Shown here: positions 19,141-28,592 of the stretch, piece after piece
Layout of the letters: each line of letters opens with the position of its first letter
Position numbering within the stretch: position 1 is the first letter of the stretch
Assembly: GCF_014842265.1 (NCBI RefSeq)
Contig: NZ_JACYVI010000001.1
Location: 856,701 to 920,700 of the forward strand
Origin: Pseudomonas sp. CFBP 13711
Lineage (GTDB): Bacteria > Pseudomonadota > Gammaproteobacteria > Pseudomonadales > Pseudomonadaceae
Length of the DNA stretch: 64,000 bases
Reading direction: 5' to 3'
Notes under the pieces: model-generated
Told to the model about the DNA's origin: nothing
What the model saw: only the letters and a program-made list of their open reading frames with translations
Databases searched by the model: none
Translations under genes and position numbers: made by a program

Positions 19141-19172
19141 CACCTGTAGGACTGGCTTTAGCCGGGAAGGCG
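19141..19172. repeat. Single REP-like element
   Basis: The sequence ctgtaggactggctttagc, with the short palindrome ggct-tta-gcc, resembles the common Pseudomonas REP core. It lies between recJ and the old yellow enzyme gene. It is a single copy, not a pair, and differs in family from the copies at 212-279 and 50397-50425. Confidence 0.6.
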
Positions 19173-19202
19173 TCAGTGGCCACACCGCAAGTTGATCGCA
19201 GT

Positions 19203-20912
19203 TCAGCGTGGCGAGAGGTGAACCACCATCAGTTGCACGGTTTCGTTGCCGCGGAATTCGTTCAGGTCCAGCTTGTACGCCAGCTCGACCCAGCGCACGG
19301 TCGGGTTGGGCCATACGTCGCGATCGACGCTGAAGGCGATGCCTTCGAGCTTGACGCTGCCGCATTCAGTCTTGAGTACCATCTTCAGATGGCGCTCGCC
19401 GACCACTCGCTGCTCCACCAGCTGGAACACGCCATGGAACAACGGCTCGGGAAAGTGCTGCCCCCACGGGCCGGCGTTGCGCAGCGCACGGGCCAGTTCC
19501 AGGTGAAACTCTTCGACGGCCAGTGTGCCGTCGGACAGCAGCCGGCCGGTCAGGTCTTCTTCCTTGAGCTGGCGGCGAACTTCAGCGTCGAAGGCCTCGG
19601 CGAATGCCGGGAAGTTGCCTTCCGGCAGCGACAGACCGGCCGCCATCGCATGACCGCCGAACTTGCTGATCAGCTCCGGATGTTTAGCCGCCACGGCATC
19701 GAGCGCGTCGCGGATGTGAAAGCCCGGCACCGAACGCGCCGACCCCTTCAGCACACCCTCGCCTGCGCTGGCGAAGGCAATGGTCGGGCGGTGATAACGC
19801 TCTTTCAAGCGCGAGGCCAGAATGCCGATCACGCCCTGGTGCCATTCGGGTTCGAACAGACACAGACCAAACGGCATCGACTCCAGCGGCAGGTCCTTGA
19901 GCTGGGCGAGCGCCTCGCGCTGCATGCCCTGCTCGATGGATTTGCGGTCCTGATTGAGCTCGTCCAGACGCACGGCCATTTCCCGCGCCTCGGTCTCGTC
20001 ATCGCAGAGCAGGCATTCGATGCCCAGGCTCATATCATCTAAACGCCCCGCCGCATTCAAACGCGGGCCGATGATGAACCCCAGGTCGGTGGAGGTGATG
20101 CGCGAGGCCTCGCGACGGGCGACATCGAGAATGGCGCGCAACCCCGGACGGGCACGACCGGCGCGGATGCGCATCAGCCCCTGGTGCACCAGAATCCGGT
20201 TATTGGCGTCCAGCGGCACGACGTCGGCGACACTGCCCAACGCCACCAGATCCAGCAACTCGCCCAGATTGGGTTGAGCGCGGCCCTCGAACCAGCCGAT
20301 GTCCCGCAGTCGTGCGCGCAAGGCCATCAACACATAAAAAATCACGCCAACGCCGGCCAGCGACTTGCTCGGGAAGGTGCAGCCGGGCTGGTTCGGGTTG
20401 ACGATGGCATCGGCCGCCGGCAATTCGTGGCCGGGCAAGTGGTGATCGGTGACCAATACCTGCAAGCCCGCCGCCTTCGCTGCTGCGACGCCTTCAACGC
20501 TGGAAATGCCGTTGTCCACGGTCATGAGCAAACCAGGCTGGCGCTCAAGGGCGACCTGGACGATTTCCGGTGTCAGGCCGTAGCCGAATTCGAAACGGTT
20601 CGGCACCAGATAGTCCACATGCGCCGCACCGAGCAGACGCAGACCTAATACACCCACCGTACTGGCCGTCGCGCCATCGGCATCGAAGTCGCCGACGATG
20701 AGGATACGCTGACGCTGCTGCAACGCAGTCACCAGCAAATCGACGGCGGCTTCGATGCCCTTGAGCTGTTGGTAGGGAATCAGCCGGGCGAGGCCCTTGT
20801 CGAGCTCTTCCTCCGAGGCCACACCGCGCGCTGCGTATAACCGGGTGAGCAAAGGCGGCAGATCGCCGAGAAAAGGCAGGGTGTCAGGTAACTCGCGTGG
20901 TTCGATGCGCAT
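19203..20912 (-). CDS. recJ: Single-stranded-DNA-specific exonuclease RecJ
   Basis: 5'-3' ssDNA exonuclease of RecF-pathway recombination and mismatch repair. The 569-residue product has the DHH phosphoesterase motifs in order: ILIVGDFDADGATASTVGVL, then LLMTVDNGISSVEGVAAA, then VLVTDHHLPGHELP. The DHHA1 region follows (ISKFGGHAMAAGLSLPEGNF), then a C-terminal OB-like part. Length is typical. It is followed on the same strand, after a REP and an intergenic stretch, by the old yellow enzyme gene, and preceded by yaeQ after 90 bases. Confidence 0.97.
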   Translation of the reverse strand: MRIEPRELPDTLPFLGDLPPLLTRLYAARGVASEEELDKGLARLIPYQQLKGIEAAVDLLVTALQQRQRILIVGDFDADGATASTVGVLGLRLLGAAHVDYLVPNRFEFGYGLTPEIVQVALERQPGLLMTVDNGISSVEGVAAAKAAGLQVLVTDHHLPGHELPAADAIVNPNQPGCTFPSKSLAGVGVIFYVLMALRARLRDIGWFEGRAQPNLGELLDLVALGSVADVVPLDANNRILVHQGLMRIRAGRARPGLRAILDVARREASRITSTDLGFIIGPRLNAAGRLDDMSLGIECLLCDDETEAREMAVRLDELNQDRKSIEQGMQREALAQLKDLPLESMPFGLCLFEPEWHQGVIGILASRLKERYHRPTIAFASAGEGVLKGSARSVPGFHIRDALDAVAAKHPELISKFGGHAMAAGLSLPEGNFPAFAEAFDAEVRRQLKEEDLTGRLLSDGTLAVEEFHLELARALRNAGPWGQHFPEPLFHGVFQLVEQRVVGERHLKMVLKTECGSVKLEGIAFSVDRDVWPNPTVRWVELAYKLDLNEFRGNETVQLMVVHLSPR

Positions 20913-21002
20913 TCAGGTTCCGCTGGTGTTCTCGTTGGGGCCGGTTGGGTGTAGCGATGTCACCGCGATGCTGCTGTTGTAGCGTCGCAATGCAGGACTG
21001 AA

Positions 21003-21545
21003 TCAGCCCCGCTCGCCTGCCAGCCACTGCAGTTGCACTTCGTGCTGGCCGCGATCATCGGTGACGAAGATCGTGCCTTCGCTGATCATCACGTCCCACT
21101 TGATCACTCGGGGCATGTCCTTGGCCAGGATTTCCAGTGCCTCTTGGGGGACCGAAGCGATATTGACGTTCTTCAGCGTCTTGATCGCCGGTATGACCTT
21201 GCCTTCCCACACCCGCAGACTGCCATAGGCCAGCAGGCTGGTGCGTTCGGTGCGGCGCGAGCACCACGTCAGGCGGTCGGCGTCGGGCTGGCCCACTTCG
21301 ATCCAGTGCAGCACGCGATCGTCCAGGCTCTTTTCCCACAACGCAGGCTCGTCGACGTCCGACAGACCACGGCCAAACGACAGATGCTCGTTGTACCAGA
21401 AGGCGTAGGCCAGCAAGCGCACGGTCATGCGCTCTTCGGTCTCCGAAGGGTGACGGGCGATGGTCTGCTTGACGGTTTCGTAGACCCCGCGATCAAGGTC
21501 GGTGAGATTGAGTTCGAACTTGTAGGTCGTGGACGGCTGGGCCAT
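21003..21545 (-). CDS. yaeQ: YaeQ family protein
   Basis: Conserved gammaproteobacterial protein of 180 residues, recognised by KFELNLTDLDRGVYETVKQT near the start, then ERMTVRLLAYAFWYNEHLSF and DWLTWCSRR-like text at residues 100-108. The family adopts a PD-(D/E)XK nuclease-like fold, and E. coli yaeQ was linked to RfaH suppression, but no firm activity is known. It lies just upstream of recJ on the same strand, an association seen in other pseudomonads, and could be cotranscribed. Confidence 0.9.
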   Translation of the reverse strand: MAQPSTTYKFELNLTDLDRGVYETVKQTIARHPSETEERMTVRLLAYAFWYNEHLSFGRGLSDVDEPALWEKSLDDRVLHWIEVGQPDADRLTWCSRRTERTSLLAYGSLRVWEGKVIPAIKTLKNVNIASVPQEALEILAKDMPRVIKWDVMISEGTIFVTDDRGQHEVQLQWLAGERG

Positions 21546-21745
21546 GAACGGGCTTCTAGTAGAGACGGGAAAGGCGGCAAGTCTACCCGATGCAGCCCCG
21601 TTGAACGACCGAACTCGATGAGCGATGCGGCTCGCCCTTCAGATCGGAGCTGGGGCACAACGTTCGCGAGGCGTTACTCATGCCCCCATGACATGTGTTA
21701 AATAAATGAGGCACATCACCGATTCCTTGCTGCGAGACGCTGTCG

Positions 21746-22642
21746 ATGAGGGTCAACGCTTCCATGCATGTCACCGGTTCCCGAATGCGCGCCGTGCTGC
21801 TCGCTGCTCTGCTCACTAGCCTGCCCGGTACCGCGTCGGCACGTGAAACGCTGATCTGGCTGCTGCGCGACTTCCCGCCGCTGACTATATCTTCCGGGCC
21901 GTTGGCGGGCCAGGGCGCCATCGACAAGCTGATGCCTGAGCTGACCGCCCGGATGCCGGAATACGATCACCAGATCATGCACGTCAATCGCGCGCGCGGA
22001 ACGCAGATGCTCAATGACCCCGACGTGTTCGCCTGCGACCCGACCCTGCTGTGGACGCCCGAGCGCGACAAAACCATTTTGTTTTCCATCCCCTCCTATG
22101 CCACGCCCAGTAATGGCGTGACGATCGAGCGCAGCCGCCACGCGCTGTTCGCACCTTACATCGACGCCGACGGCCGCCTTGACCTCGCCGCCCTGCTGGC
22201 CAGCGACAGCGTTGATGTCGGCATCGTCGGCGAACGCAGCTACGGCCCGGTCATCGATAAAGTGTTGCGCGAGACCACTCGCCCCAAACGTCTGATCCTG
22301 CACTACGGCAATACAGCGGTGGGCAGCATGCTGGAGATGGAGCGGCTTGATCGCTTTCAAGCGATTATCAGTTACTGGCCGGAAGCCCGATTTCACGCTC
22401 AGCAACAAGGCATTCCCCTGGATGCGCTGGAGTTTCTCCCGGTCAAGGGCGTGCCCAAATACCAGTTTGCTCACATTGCCTGTTCGAAGACCGAGAAGGG
22501 ACGCGCGGCGATGGAGATCATCAACCGGGAAATGCGTGTGCTGCGGGTGACGCGGCTGATCGGGTTCTACGCGGAGTGGATGGTCAAGAAGGAGGAGTAT
22601 CTGCGCGACGCCCAGACATTCTTTGAGGAGCCGCCGAACTGA
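21746..22642 (+). CDS. Periplasmic substrate-binding-like protein, TIGR02285 type
   Basis: The 298-residue product has a signal peptide (RMRAVLLAALLTSLPGTASA) and a body resembling the family-3 solute-binding fold of the TIGR02285 group: ETLIWLLRDFPPLTISSGPL, then FACDPTLLWTPERDKTILFS, then FQAIISYWPEARFHA. Such proteins are often paired with sensors or act alone; the function is unknown. The start is uncertain: ATGs at 21746, 21764 and 21785 are in frame, and the signal peptide fits the later ones best. No transporter permease lies next to it, so an import role is not supported. Confidence 0.75.
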   Translation: MRVNASMHVTGSRMRAVLLAALLTSLPGTASARETLIWLLRDFPPLTISSGPLAGQGAIDKLMPELTARMPEYDHQIMHVNRARGTQMLNDPDVFACDPTLLWTPERDKTILFSIPSYATPSNGVTIERSRHALFAPYIDADGRLDLAALLASDSVDVGIVGERSYGPVIDKVLRETTRPKRLILHYGNTAVGSMLEMERLDRFQAIISYWPEARFHAQQQGIPLDALEFLPVKGVPKYQFAHIACSKTEKGRAAMEIINREMRVLRVTRLIGFYAEWMVKKEEYLRDAQTFFEEPPN

Positions 22643-22687
22643 CCCGGCATAAACCCGCCTCTTGGAGCGAAAAGCCGAATTTGAGAC

Positions 22688-22724
22688 AAAAGAAACCCCG
22701 AGCAGCGGGGAGACTACTCGGGGT
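22688..22724 (-). terminator. Rho-independent terminator downstream of the DUF3509 gene
   Basis: On the minus strand, ACCCCGAG (22724-22717) pairs with CTCGGGGT (22702-22695) around a 14-base loop that holds a smaller CCCC/GGGG pairing, followed by TTCTTTT. It lies about 110 bases after the 22837 gene and may also stop the convergent TIGR02285-like gene. Confidence 0.75.
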
Positions 22725-22836
22725 CAACCGTGGTCCATCTTGGACCCGTACGGCAGGCAGCATGAACATCGGAGCACAATGCCTGCGCCTGCCGTAACTG
22801 ATAGGAGCCTACTGAATCGAGAAGGTTCCCCGCAGC

Positions 22837-23133
22837 TCAGACGAAAGGTCGAGCTGCAGCGTAAGCAGCGGACTGGGACACATTGCGCATGGCTGCGATG
22901 ACACAAGGCTCAATGCGCCCTTCTGCCACCATCAAATCACGGTGAAGACCATCTACCACGTCAGTCAGCTGGCGCTTGTCGCCCAGTTGCGACGCAGAAA
23001 AAACACGCTCGATCACTATCGCACCCGCTGGATTTTTCAGCGTCACCAGACGCTCGCCCAGAATACCGGCAGGGCCAATGCTCACCTGATAAGGGGACAG
23101 CGCTTCGCTCAGTAGCAAGCTGATATTTTCCAT
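22837..23133 (-). CDS. DUF3509 family protein
   Basis: A 98-residue Pseudomonas-type protein of unknown function: MENISLLLSEALSPYQVSIG, then GERLVTLKNPAGAIVIERVF, then KRQLTDVVDGLHRDLMVAEG. I recognise the pattern as the DUF3509 family, which occurs in many paralogues in pseudomonads. The ATG at 23133 has GAGTGG at a suitable distance; a GTG four codons upstream is possible. No signal peptide or membrane segment is seen, so it is probably cytoplasmic. It lies downstream of the broken sensor gene on the same strand but has its own terminator. Confidence 0.8.
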   Translation of the reverse strand: MENISLLLSEALSPYQVSIGPAGILGERLVTLKNPAGAIVIERVFSASQLGDKRQLTDVVDGLHRDLMVAEGRIEPCVIAAMRNVSQSAAYAAARPFV

Positions 23134-23260
23134 CCGGATCACCACTCAACAATTTGAATGCAAAGGTGCTAACCAATGACCATTGGCAGCAGTGGAAAGT
23201 TCTGCGCACTGTGGCGAGTTGACACATGCGCACTGCCTGCCGCAGTTTGATTCCGGAGCA

Positions 23261-23282
23261 TGCCTGTCGAATGTGACAGGCA
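23261..23282. repeat. Perfect 8-bp inverted repeat after the sensor pseudogene
   Basis: TGCCTGTC (23261-23268) and GACAGGCA (23275-23282) are separated by 6 bases, 5 bases past the stop of the BvgS-like pseudogene. There is no T tract, so it is either a weak hairpin or an operator-like site for the downstream DUF3509 gene. Confidence 0.4.
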
Positions 23283-23286
23283 GAAT

Positions 23287-25539
23287 TCACGCCCCTGACG
23301 TCTTCGCCTGCTCCAGGTCGTCGAGCAGCGCCTTCAACTGGCCTGCCGCCTGCTCGGCCGCAAGACGGGCATCGTGCAACTCACCTTCCAGACGCTTGCG
23401 TTCGCTGATGTCCATCCAGCCGCCGAGCAAGCCCTGCAGCTGACCGTCCGCGCGGTGGAAGGGGGCCGTCCATTCCGAGACGTCGATCTGGCGTCCGCCC
23501 AGCCGCAGTACCCGCTCGGTAAACACACGCTCCCGCGTCTCCAGCATTTTCATGTAGTCAGCGTGCATCTGCTGGGCGAGGTCGCCGGGAATGAGGTCAA
23601 CATCGATCAGGCGACGACCCTGCAATTGCTCGTAACTGATGCCGAAAATTTCCTCATAACTGCGGTTGCAGGCGACAAGACGGCCCTGAAGATCACGCAC
23701 GTAAATCGGATTGGGGATGCCGTCGAGCAGTATCCGCTTGAAGGCAAGCTGGTCACCCAGTTGCGCCTCGGCGCGCTGCCGCTGGTGAATCTGAAACTTC
23801 AGGCGGCTGCTCCAGGCCAGTGACACCAGCCCCAGCAGTAAGGAAGCGCCAGTGAGCCAGTATATCCAGGCTGGAATGCGGTTCCAGACCGATGGGTGAG
23901 GATTCGCCGCGCCGAGCCATTTCAGGCGGATCGCACGCATTTCAGCCACGGGGAATTCCTCCAGAGCCTTGTTGAGTATGCCGAGCAATTCGGGCTGGCT
24001 TCTGACGACCGAGAATTTGTCCGGCGACCACATGCCCTCGACGCTGCGTCCGACCTTCAGCTCGCCCAATGGATACAACCACGCGCCGGCCTCGTTCTGG
24101 ATGGTCGCGTCGGCGTCGCCCTTCTCCACCAGTCGGCGGGCATCCTCATAGGTCGCCACAAGCTTGAGCTGGATATGCGGATAGCGTTGCTGAATGAACC
24201 CGAGCAACGCGTGTCGTGCGGGAAGCGCCAGCACCTTGCCGGTCATGTCCGACAGCTGGAAGGACGGGTTACTGTCAGCGTGCACGAGAAAGACCCAGTT
24301 GTTGCCGCCAAATGCGTAGGTGAAATTCAACAGCCCTTTGCGTTCCGGGTTTTCGGCCAGCGTGGTGTTCATGTGTGCACTGCCGTCCGTCAACGTCTCC
24401 AGCAAATCTTCGGTCGAGGCCGATTCCTGATACACGAACTGCAAACCGGTCATTCGCGAAATACGCGCAAGCACATCCACGTTCAAACCCACCCAGCGAC
24501 CTTGAGCATCCTTGTAGACGTAGGGAGGGTGCTGGGTGGAGGCAACGATGACCTGCGGATGTCTGCGAATCCACCGCCGTTCGACCGCGTTGATGTTCAC
24601 CTGCCGTCGGGCAAGATCGGCGCCCAACCCGAGGGTCCAGCGCCCCTGGATTTCACGGATGACAGCGTCGTCCACGCCTTCCAGCGCTCGGTCGAAGAGC
24701 GCCCGAAGCGTCGAGTCTTGCTCCCGGAAGGCGAATGAAAAGCCTGTGGATGGCAACAGGCTGTCGAACTTGGTCTTTAAACCGAGGTAAGGCCGCAACA
24801 GGCTGTAAGACTGCACCGTCAGCTCATTGGCAATGAAGGCGTCGGCGGAGTCGTTCGCCAGTGCCTCCATCGCGCTGTACAGCGTGGGCGCGACGACGAT
24901 CTCGCTGTCCGGATAGAGCCGCTGAACCTGCGCTTCGTCCGCATAACCGTCCAGCAGCAACACGCGCTTTCCTCTCAGCGAAGGGTGCAGGTCAGCGTCG
25001 TTGCCTCTGCCGAATACCACTGTTCGGTCAGGAATGTAGTCCCGGCTGAATGCCAGTCTGGACGTTTATCGCTCGAAACCGTTGGCGCTGGTCAGCAAGT
25101 CGATTTCTCCGGCCAGCAATGCCTTGACCGCCTGCGCGCGTTTTGCGAACCCGCGTATCTGCACGGGCATGGAAAGCCGCGCACTGATCAGGCTCAGGTA
25201 ATCCGCGCTGATGCCTTGATAGCGATTATGGTCGGTGGTGATGTCGATGGGCTCATGATCAGCAACGGAAATCCCGACTCTCAGCACCTTCCGTGCGTTC
25301 AGCCACTGGCGGTCCGCCTCGTCAAGAACAAGCGGCTGTTGCACCACAAAGGGCGCGCTCAGGCCGAACCGCAAGTTTTCAGCTGCATGGCCTGCGCGAC
25401 TGCAGATGCACATGAGCATCAGCAACGCCCACAGCGCCGGTTGGAGATTCGGGATGCGGCTGCAAAATGCCGCTGAGTAAAAATGTTTAACAACCACGGG
25501 CTTATACCGAAAAAAGAAAATTCTTCGGAAGTGTGGCAC
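23287..25539 (-). pseudogene. BvgS-like sensor: in-frame stop, kinase domain absent
   Basis: Two open segments in the same frame are separated by a single TAA at 25066-25068. Before it: a signal-peptide-like segment (ALWALLMLMCICSRAGHA) and most of a first Venus-flytrap domain (VLRVGISVADHEPIDITTDH). After it, the domain continues as TSRLAFSRDYIPDRTVVFGR, with no break in homology. A second flytrap domain (RRHPQVIVASTQHPPYVYKD), a transmembrane helix (AWIYWLTGASLLLGLVSLAW) and a PAS domain (ILLDGIPNPIYVRDLQGRLV) follow. The frame then ends at 23287 in a short coiled coil. BvgS-type sensors continue with HisKA, HATPase, REC and HPt; none is present. A premature stop plus a lost kinase implies a decayed gene. 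The true start is uncertain (GTG at 25539 or a later ATG). Confidence 0.8.
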
Positions 25540-25544
25540 GCAGA

Positions 25545-25574
25545 AAAAACAAGGCCCGCTGCGAGGCGGGCCTT
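25545..25574 (-). terminator. Rho-independent terminator of thrC
   Basis: On the minus strand, AAGGCCCGC (25574-25566) pairs with GCGGGCCTT (25559-25551) around a 6-base loop, followed by TGTTTTTTC. It begins about 20 bases after the thrC stop and separates thrC from the sensor pseudogene. Confidence 0.88.
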
Positions 25575-25595
25575 AGTTGTTACACGGCGATACGG

Positions 25596-27005
25596 TCAGA
25601 GAGGTTTGCCACGATTACCGTGCTGGCTGACAAAGGCCTGCATGGCTTTGAGGTCATTTGGCAGAACAGTGCAGCGCTCGTCTCGCTCGAACAAATCAGA
25701 CAAATGTGCAGGCAGCTCAAGCGCTTTTCCTACACCGGCTTTCAGCACGGCGTCCGGGAACTTGACCGGATGCGCGGTTCCCAGGATCACCATTGGCGTG
25801 TCCAGGCTGCGGCGGCAGTCCCGCGCGGCTTTCACGCCGATCGCAGTGTGCGGATCGAGCAGCTCGCCGGTGCTGGCGAACACTTCAGCGATGGTCTTGC
25901 AGGTGTCTTCGTCACTGACCGCCAGCGAATCAAACAGCTTGCGGGTCTCGGTCCAGCGCTCTTCCTGAACGCTGAAACCGCCGCCCTGCCTGAAGTTGGC
26001 CATGAGCTCGGCAATCGCCCCGCCGTTGCGACCGTGCATGTCGAACAGCAGACGCTCGAAGTTGGACGACACCATGATGTCCATCGACGGCGACAACGTT
26101 GCGTGCAGGGTTTCTTTGACGTACTGATTGCCGCTCATGAAGCGGTGCAGGATGTCGTTGCGGTTGGTGGCAACCACCAGCTGGCTGATCGGCAAGCCCA
26201 TGTTGCGAGCGAGGTAACCGGCGAAGATGTCGCCGAAGTTGCCGGTCGGCACGGAGAACGCCACCGAACGCGCCGGGCCGCCCAACTGCAGCGCCGCGTG
26301 GAAGTAGTAAACGATCTGGGCCATGATCCGCGCCCAGTTGATCGAGTTCACCGCGACCAGCCGCGTGCCCTTGAGGAAGCTCTGGTCGGCGAAGCTGTTC
26401 TTGACCATTTCCTGGCAGTCGTCGAAGTTGCCTTCGATCGCGATGTTATGGATGTTCTCGCCGAAGATGGTGGTCATCTGGCGGCGCTGAACATCGGACA
26501 CGCGGTTGTTCGGGTGCAGAATGAAGATATCGACGTTATCGCAACGACGGCAGCCTTCGATGGCGGCCGAGCCAGTGTCACCCGAGGTGGCGCCGATGAT
26601 GACCACGCGTTCGCCGCGCTTCTCGAGCACATAGTCCAGCAGACGACCCAGCAGTTGCAGGGCGAAATCCTTGAACGCCAGGGTCGGCCCGTGAAACAGC
26701 TCCAATACCCACTCGTTGCCGTTCAGCTGACGCAGCGGCGCAACCGCAGCGTGAGAAAACACGCCGTAGGTTTCTTCGAGTATCTTCTTGAAATCCGCGT
26801 CGGGGATGCTGCCCGTCACGAACGGACGCATCACGCGAAAAGCCAGCTCGTGGTAAGGCAGACCGGCCCAGGACGCGATCTCTTCCTGCGTAAACCGCGG
26901 CAGGTTTTCCGGCACATACAGACCGCCATCGCTCGCCAGACCGGTCAGCAGCACATCTTCGAAATTCAGGGCCGGTGCCTGGCCGCGGGTACTGATATAG
27001 CGCAT
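25596..27005 (-). CDS. thrC: Threonine synthase
   Basis: PLP enzyme converting O-phosphohomoserine to threonine, the last step of the pathway. The 469-residue product starts MRYISTRGQAPALNFEDVLL and contains the PLP-lysine motif in GPTLAFKDFALQLLG, the phosphate-binding IGATSGDTGSAAIEG, and HPNNRVSDVQRRQMTT. Length and sequence fit the proteobacterial form (fold-type II, about 460-470 residues). It lies 150 bases after hom on the same strand; the intergenic stretch carries inverted repeats (27046-27130). A strong terminator follows. Confidence 0.97.
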   Translation of the reverse strand: MRYISTRGQAPALNFEDVLLTGLASDGGLYVPENLPRFTQEEIASWAGLPYHELAFRVMRPFVTGSIPDADFKKILEETYGVFSHAAVAPLRQLNGNEWVLELFHGPTLAFKDFALQLLGRLLDYVLEKRGERVVIIGATSGDTGSAAIEGCRRCDNVDIFILHPNNRVSDVQRRQMTTIFGENIHNIAIEGNFDDCQEMVKNSFADQSFLKGTRLVAVNSINWARIMAQIVYYFHAALQLGGPARSVAFSVPTGNFGDIFAGYLARNMGLPISQLVVATNRNDILHRFMSGNQYVKETLHATLSPSMDIMVSSNFERLLFDMHGRNGGAIAELMANFRQGGGFSVQEERWTETRKLFDSLAVSDEDTCKTIAEVFASTGELLDPHTAIGVKAARDCRRSLDTPMVILGTAHPVKFPDAVLKAGVGKALELPAHLSDLFERDERCTVLPNDLKAMQAFVSQHGNRGKPL

Positions 27006-27045
27006 TTTTCAAACCTTCGGTTTGGGCGGCGAGCTCAAAGAGGCC

Positions 27046-27130
27046 AGCTGCAAGTCAAAACGGTTTGTCTTTGACCTGCAGCCCGGGGCCCGAAGCTCAC
27101 CGCGATATAAGTTTGCTGTTACTTGCAGCT
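27046..27130. repeat. Inverted repeats between hom and thrC
   Basis: Agctgcaagt (27046-27055) is the exact reverse complement of acttgcagct (27121-27130). Inside it gctgcaagtcaaa (27047-27059) pairs with tttgacctgcagc (27070-27082), 12 of 13 positions. The RNA could fold in two alternative ways between hom and thrC. CTTGCAGCTTGC-like repeats occur in other Pseudomonas intergenic regions. No leader peptide rich in Thr or Ile codons was seen, so attenuation is not supported. Confidence 0.5.
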
Positions 27131-27155
27131 TGCCGCTTAACGCTTGCGGCTCGTC

Positions 27156-28460
27156 TCAGTTCAGATGCTCGACGCGGATGCGCACAACCGGTCCGGCAAC
27201 GTCTTCCAGCGCTTCCAGCGCTTTTATCGCATCGTTCATGCGTTTCTCGACCACGCGGTGGGTCAGCAGAATCATCGGCACCAGGCCGTCATGTTCTTCG
27301 ACTTCTTTCTGCATGATCGATTCGATGTTGATGCCGCGCTCGGACAGAATGCTCGCCACCTGGGCCAGCACGCCGGGATGATCCTTGGCCTGGATGCGCA
27401 GGTAGTACGCGCTTTCACACGCGTCGATCGGCAGGATCGGGTGAGCGGACAGCGAATCGGGCTGAAAGGCCAGATGCGGAACGCGGTTTTCAGGGTCGGT
27501 GGTCAGGGCACGGACCACATCGACCAGATCCGCCACGACGGATGAAGCGGTCGGCTCCATGCCGGCACCTGCGCCGTAGAACAATGTCGAGCCGGCGGCG
27601 TCGCCGTTGACCATCACGGCGTTCATCACGCCATTGACGTTGGCGATCAGACGGTCCGCCGGGATCAGGGTCGGGTGAACGCGCAGCTCGATACCACTCG
27701 GCGTGCTGCGGGCGACGCCCAGGTGCTTGATGCGGTAGCCCAGCGCTTCGGCGTAATTCACGTCGGCGGTGGTCAGCTTGGTGATGCCTTCGGTGTAGGC
27801 CTTGTCGAATTGCAGCGGGATGCCAAAGGCGATGGACGCCAGAATGGTCAGCTTGTGCGCCGCGTCGATGCCTTCGACGTCGAAGGTGGGATCGGCTTCG
27901 GCATAGCCCAGCGCCTGCGCTTCAGCGAGGACGTCCGGGAAGGTACGGCCCTTTTCACGCATCTCGGTGAGGATGAAGTTGCCAGTGCCGTTGATGATGC
28001 CGGCGACCCAGTTGATGCGGTTCGCCGACAGGCCTTCACGAATGGCCTTGATCACCGGGATACCGCCCGCCACCGCCGCTTCGAAAGCCACGATGACGCC
28101 CTTCTCCCGGGCCTTGGCGAAAATCTCGTTGCCGTGCACGGCGATCAGCGCCTTGTTGGCGGTGACCACGTGCTTGCCGTTTTCGATGGCCTTGAGCACC
28201 AGCTCGCGGGCGATGGTGTAGCCACCGATCAGCTCGATGACGATGTCGATTTCAGGGTTGCTTGCCACGTCGAACACGTCGGTCGTGGTCGGGGTACCGG
28301 TAATCTGGCAATTGGGGTTTGGTGTACGCATGGCAATTTGCGCCACTTCGATTCCACGCCCGGCACGGCGGGCAATTTCCTCGGCGTTACGCTTTAGCAC
28401 ATTGAAGGTACCGCCACCGACAGTACCCAGCCCACAGATGCCTACTTTGACCGGTTTCAC
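27156..28460 (-). CDS. hom: Homoserine dehydrogenase
   Basis: NAD(P)H-dependent reduction of aspartate semialdehyde to homoserine, shared by threonine and methionine synthesis. The 434-residue product has the Rossmann start VKPVKVGICGLGTVGGGTFN, the catalytic region EADPTFDVEGIDAAHKLTIL and a C-terminal ACT domain (YYLRIQAKDHPGVLAQVASI), through which threonine usually inhibits. The GTG at 28460 was chosen because GGGGAG lies six bases upstream and the Rossmann glycines follow directly; an upstream ATG adds 18 unlikely residues. It is transcribed toward thrC. Confidence 0.97.
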   Translation of the reverse strand: MKPVKVGICGLGTVGGGTFNVLKRNAEEIARRAGRGIEVAQIAMRTPNPNCQITGTPTTTDVFDVASNPEIDIVIELIGGYTIARELVLKAIENGKHVVTANKALIAVHGNEIFAKAREKGVIVAFEAAVAGGIPVIKAIREGLSANRINWVAGIINGTGNFILTEMREKGRTFPDVLAEAQALGYAEADPTFDVEGIDAAHKLTILASIAFGIPLQFDKAYTEGITKLTTADVNYAEALGYRIKHLGVARSTPSGIELRVHPTLIPADRLIANVNGVMNAVMVNGDAAGSTLFYGAGAGMEPTASSVVADLVDVVRALTTDPENRVPHLAFQPDSLSAHPILPIDACESAYYLRIQAKDHPGVLAQVASILSERGINIESIMQKEVEEHDGLVPMILLTHRVVEKRMNDAIKALEALEDVAGPVVRIRVEHLN

Positions 28461-28592
28461 TATGAACTCCCCATAAAACGGCCGACGCGAGGCCGGCCGT
28501 GGAATCAGCCGCATTCAGCACGGCTCGCTATTGATGAAGCGCTACGGACAGGCCGCTTCAATGTTTACCGCAGGAGGCTGCGATAAACGAAA

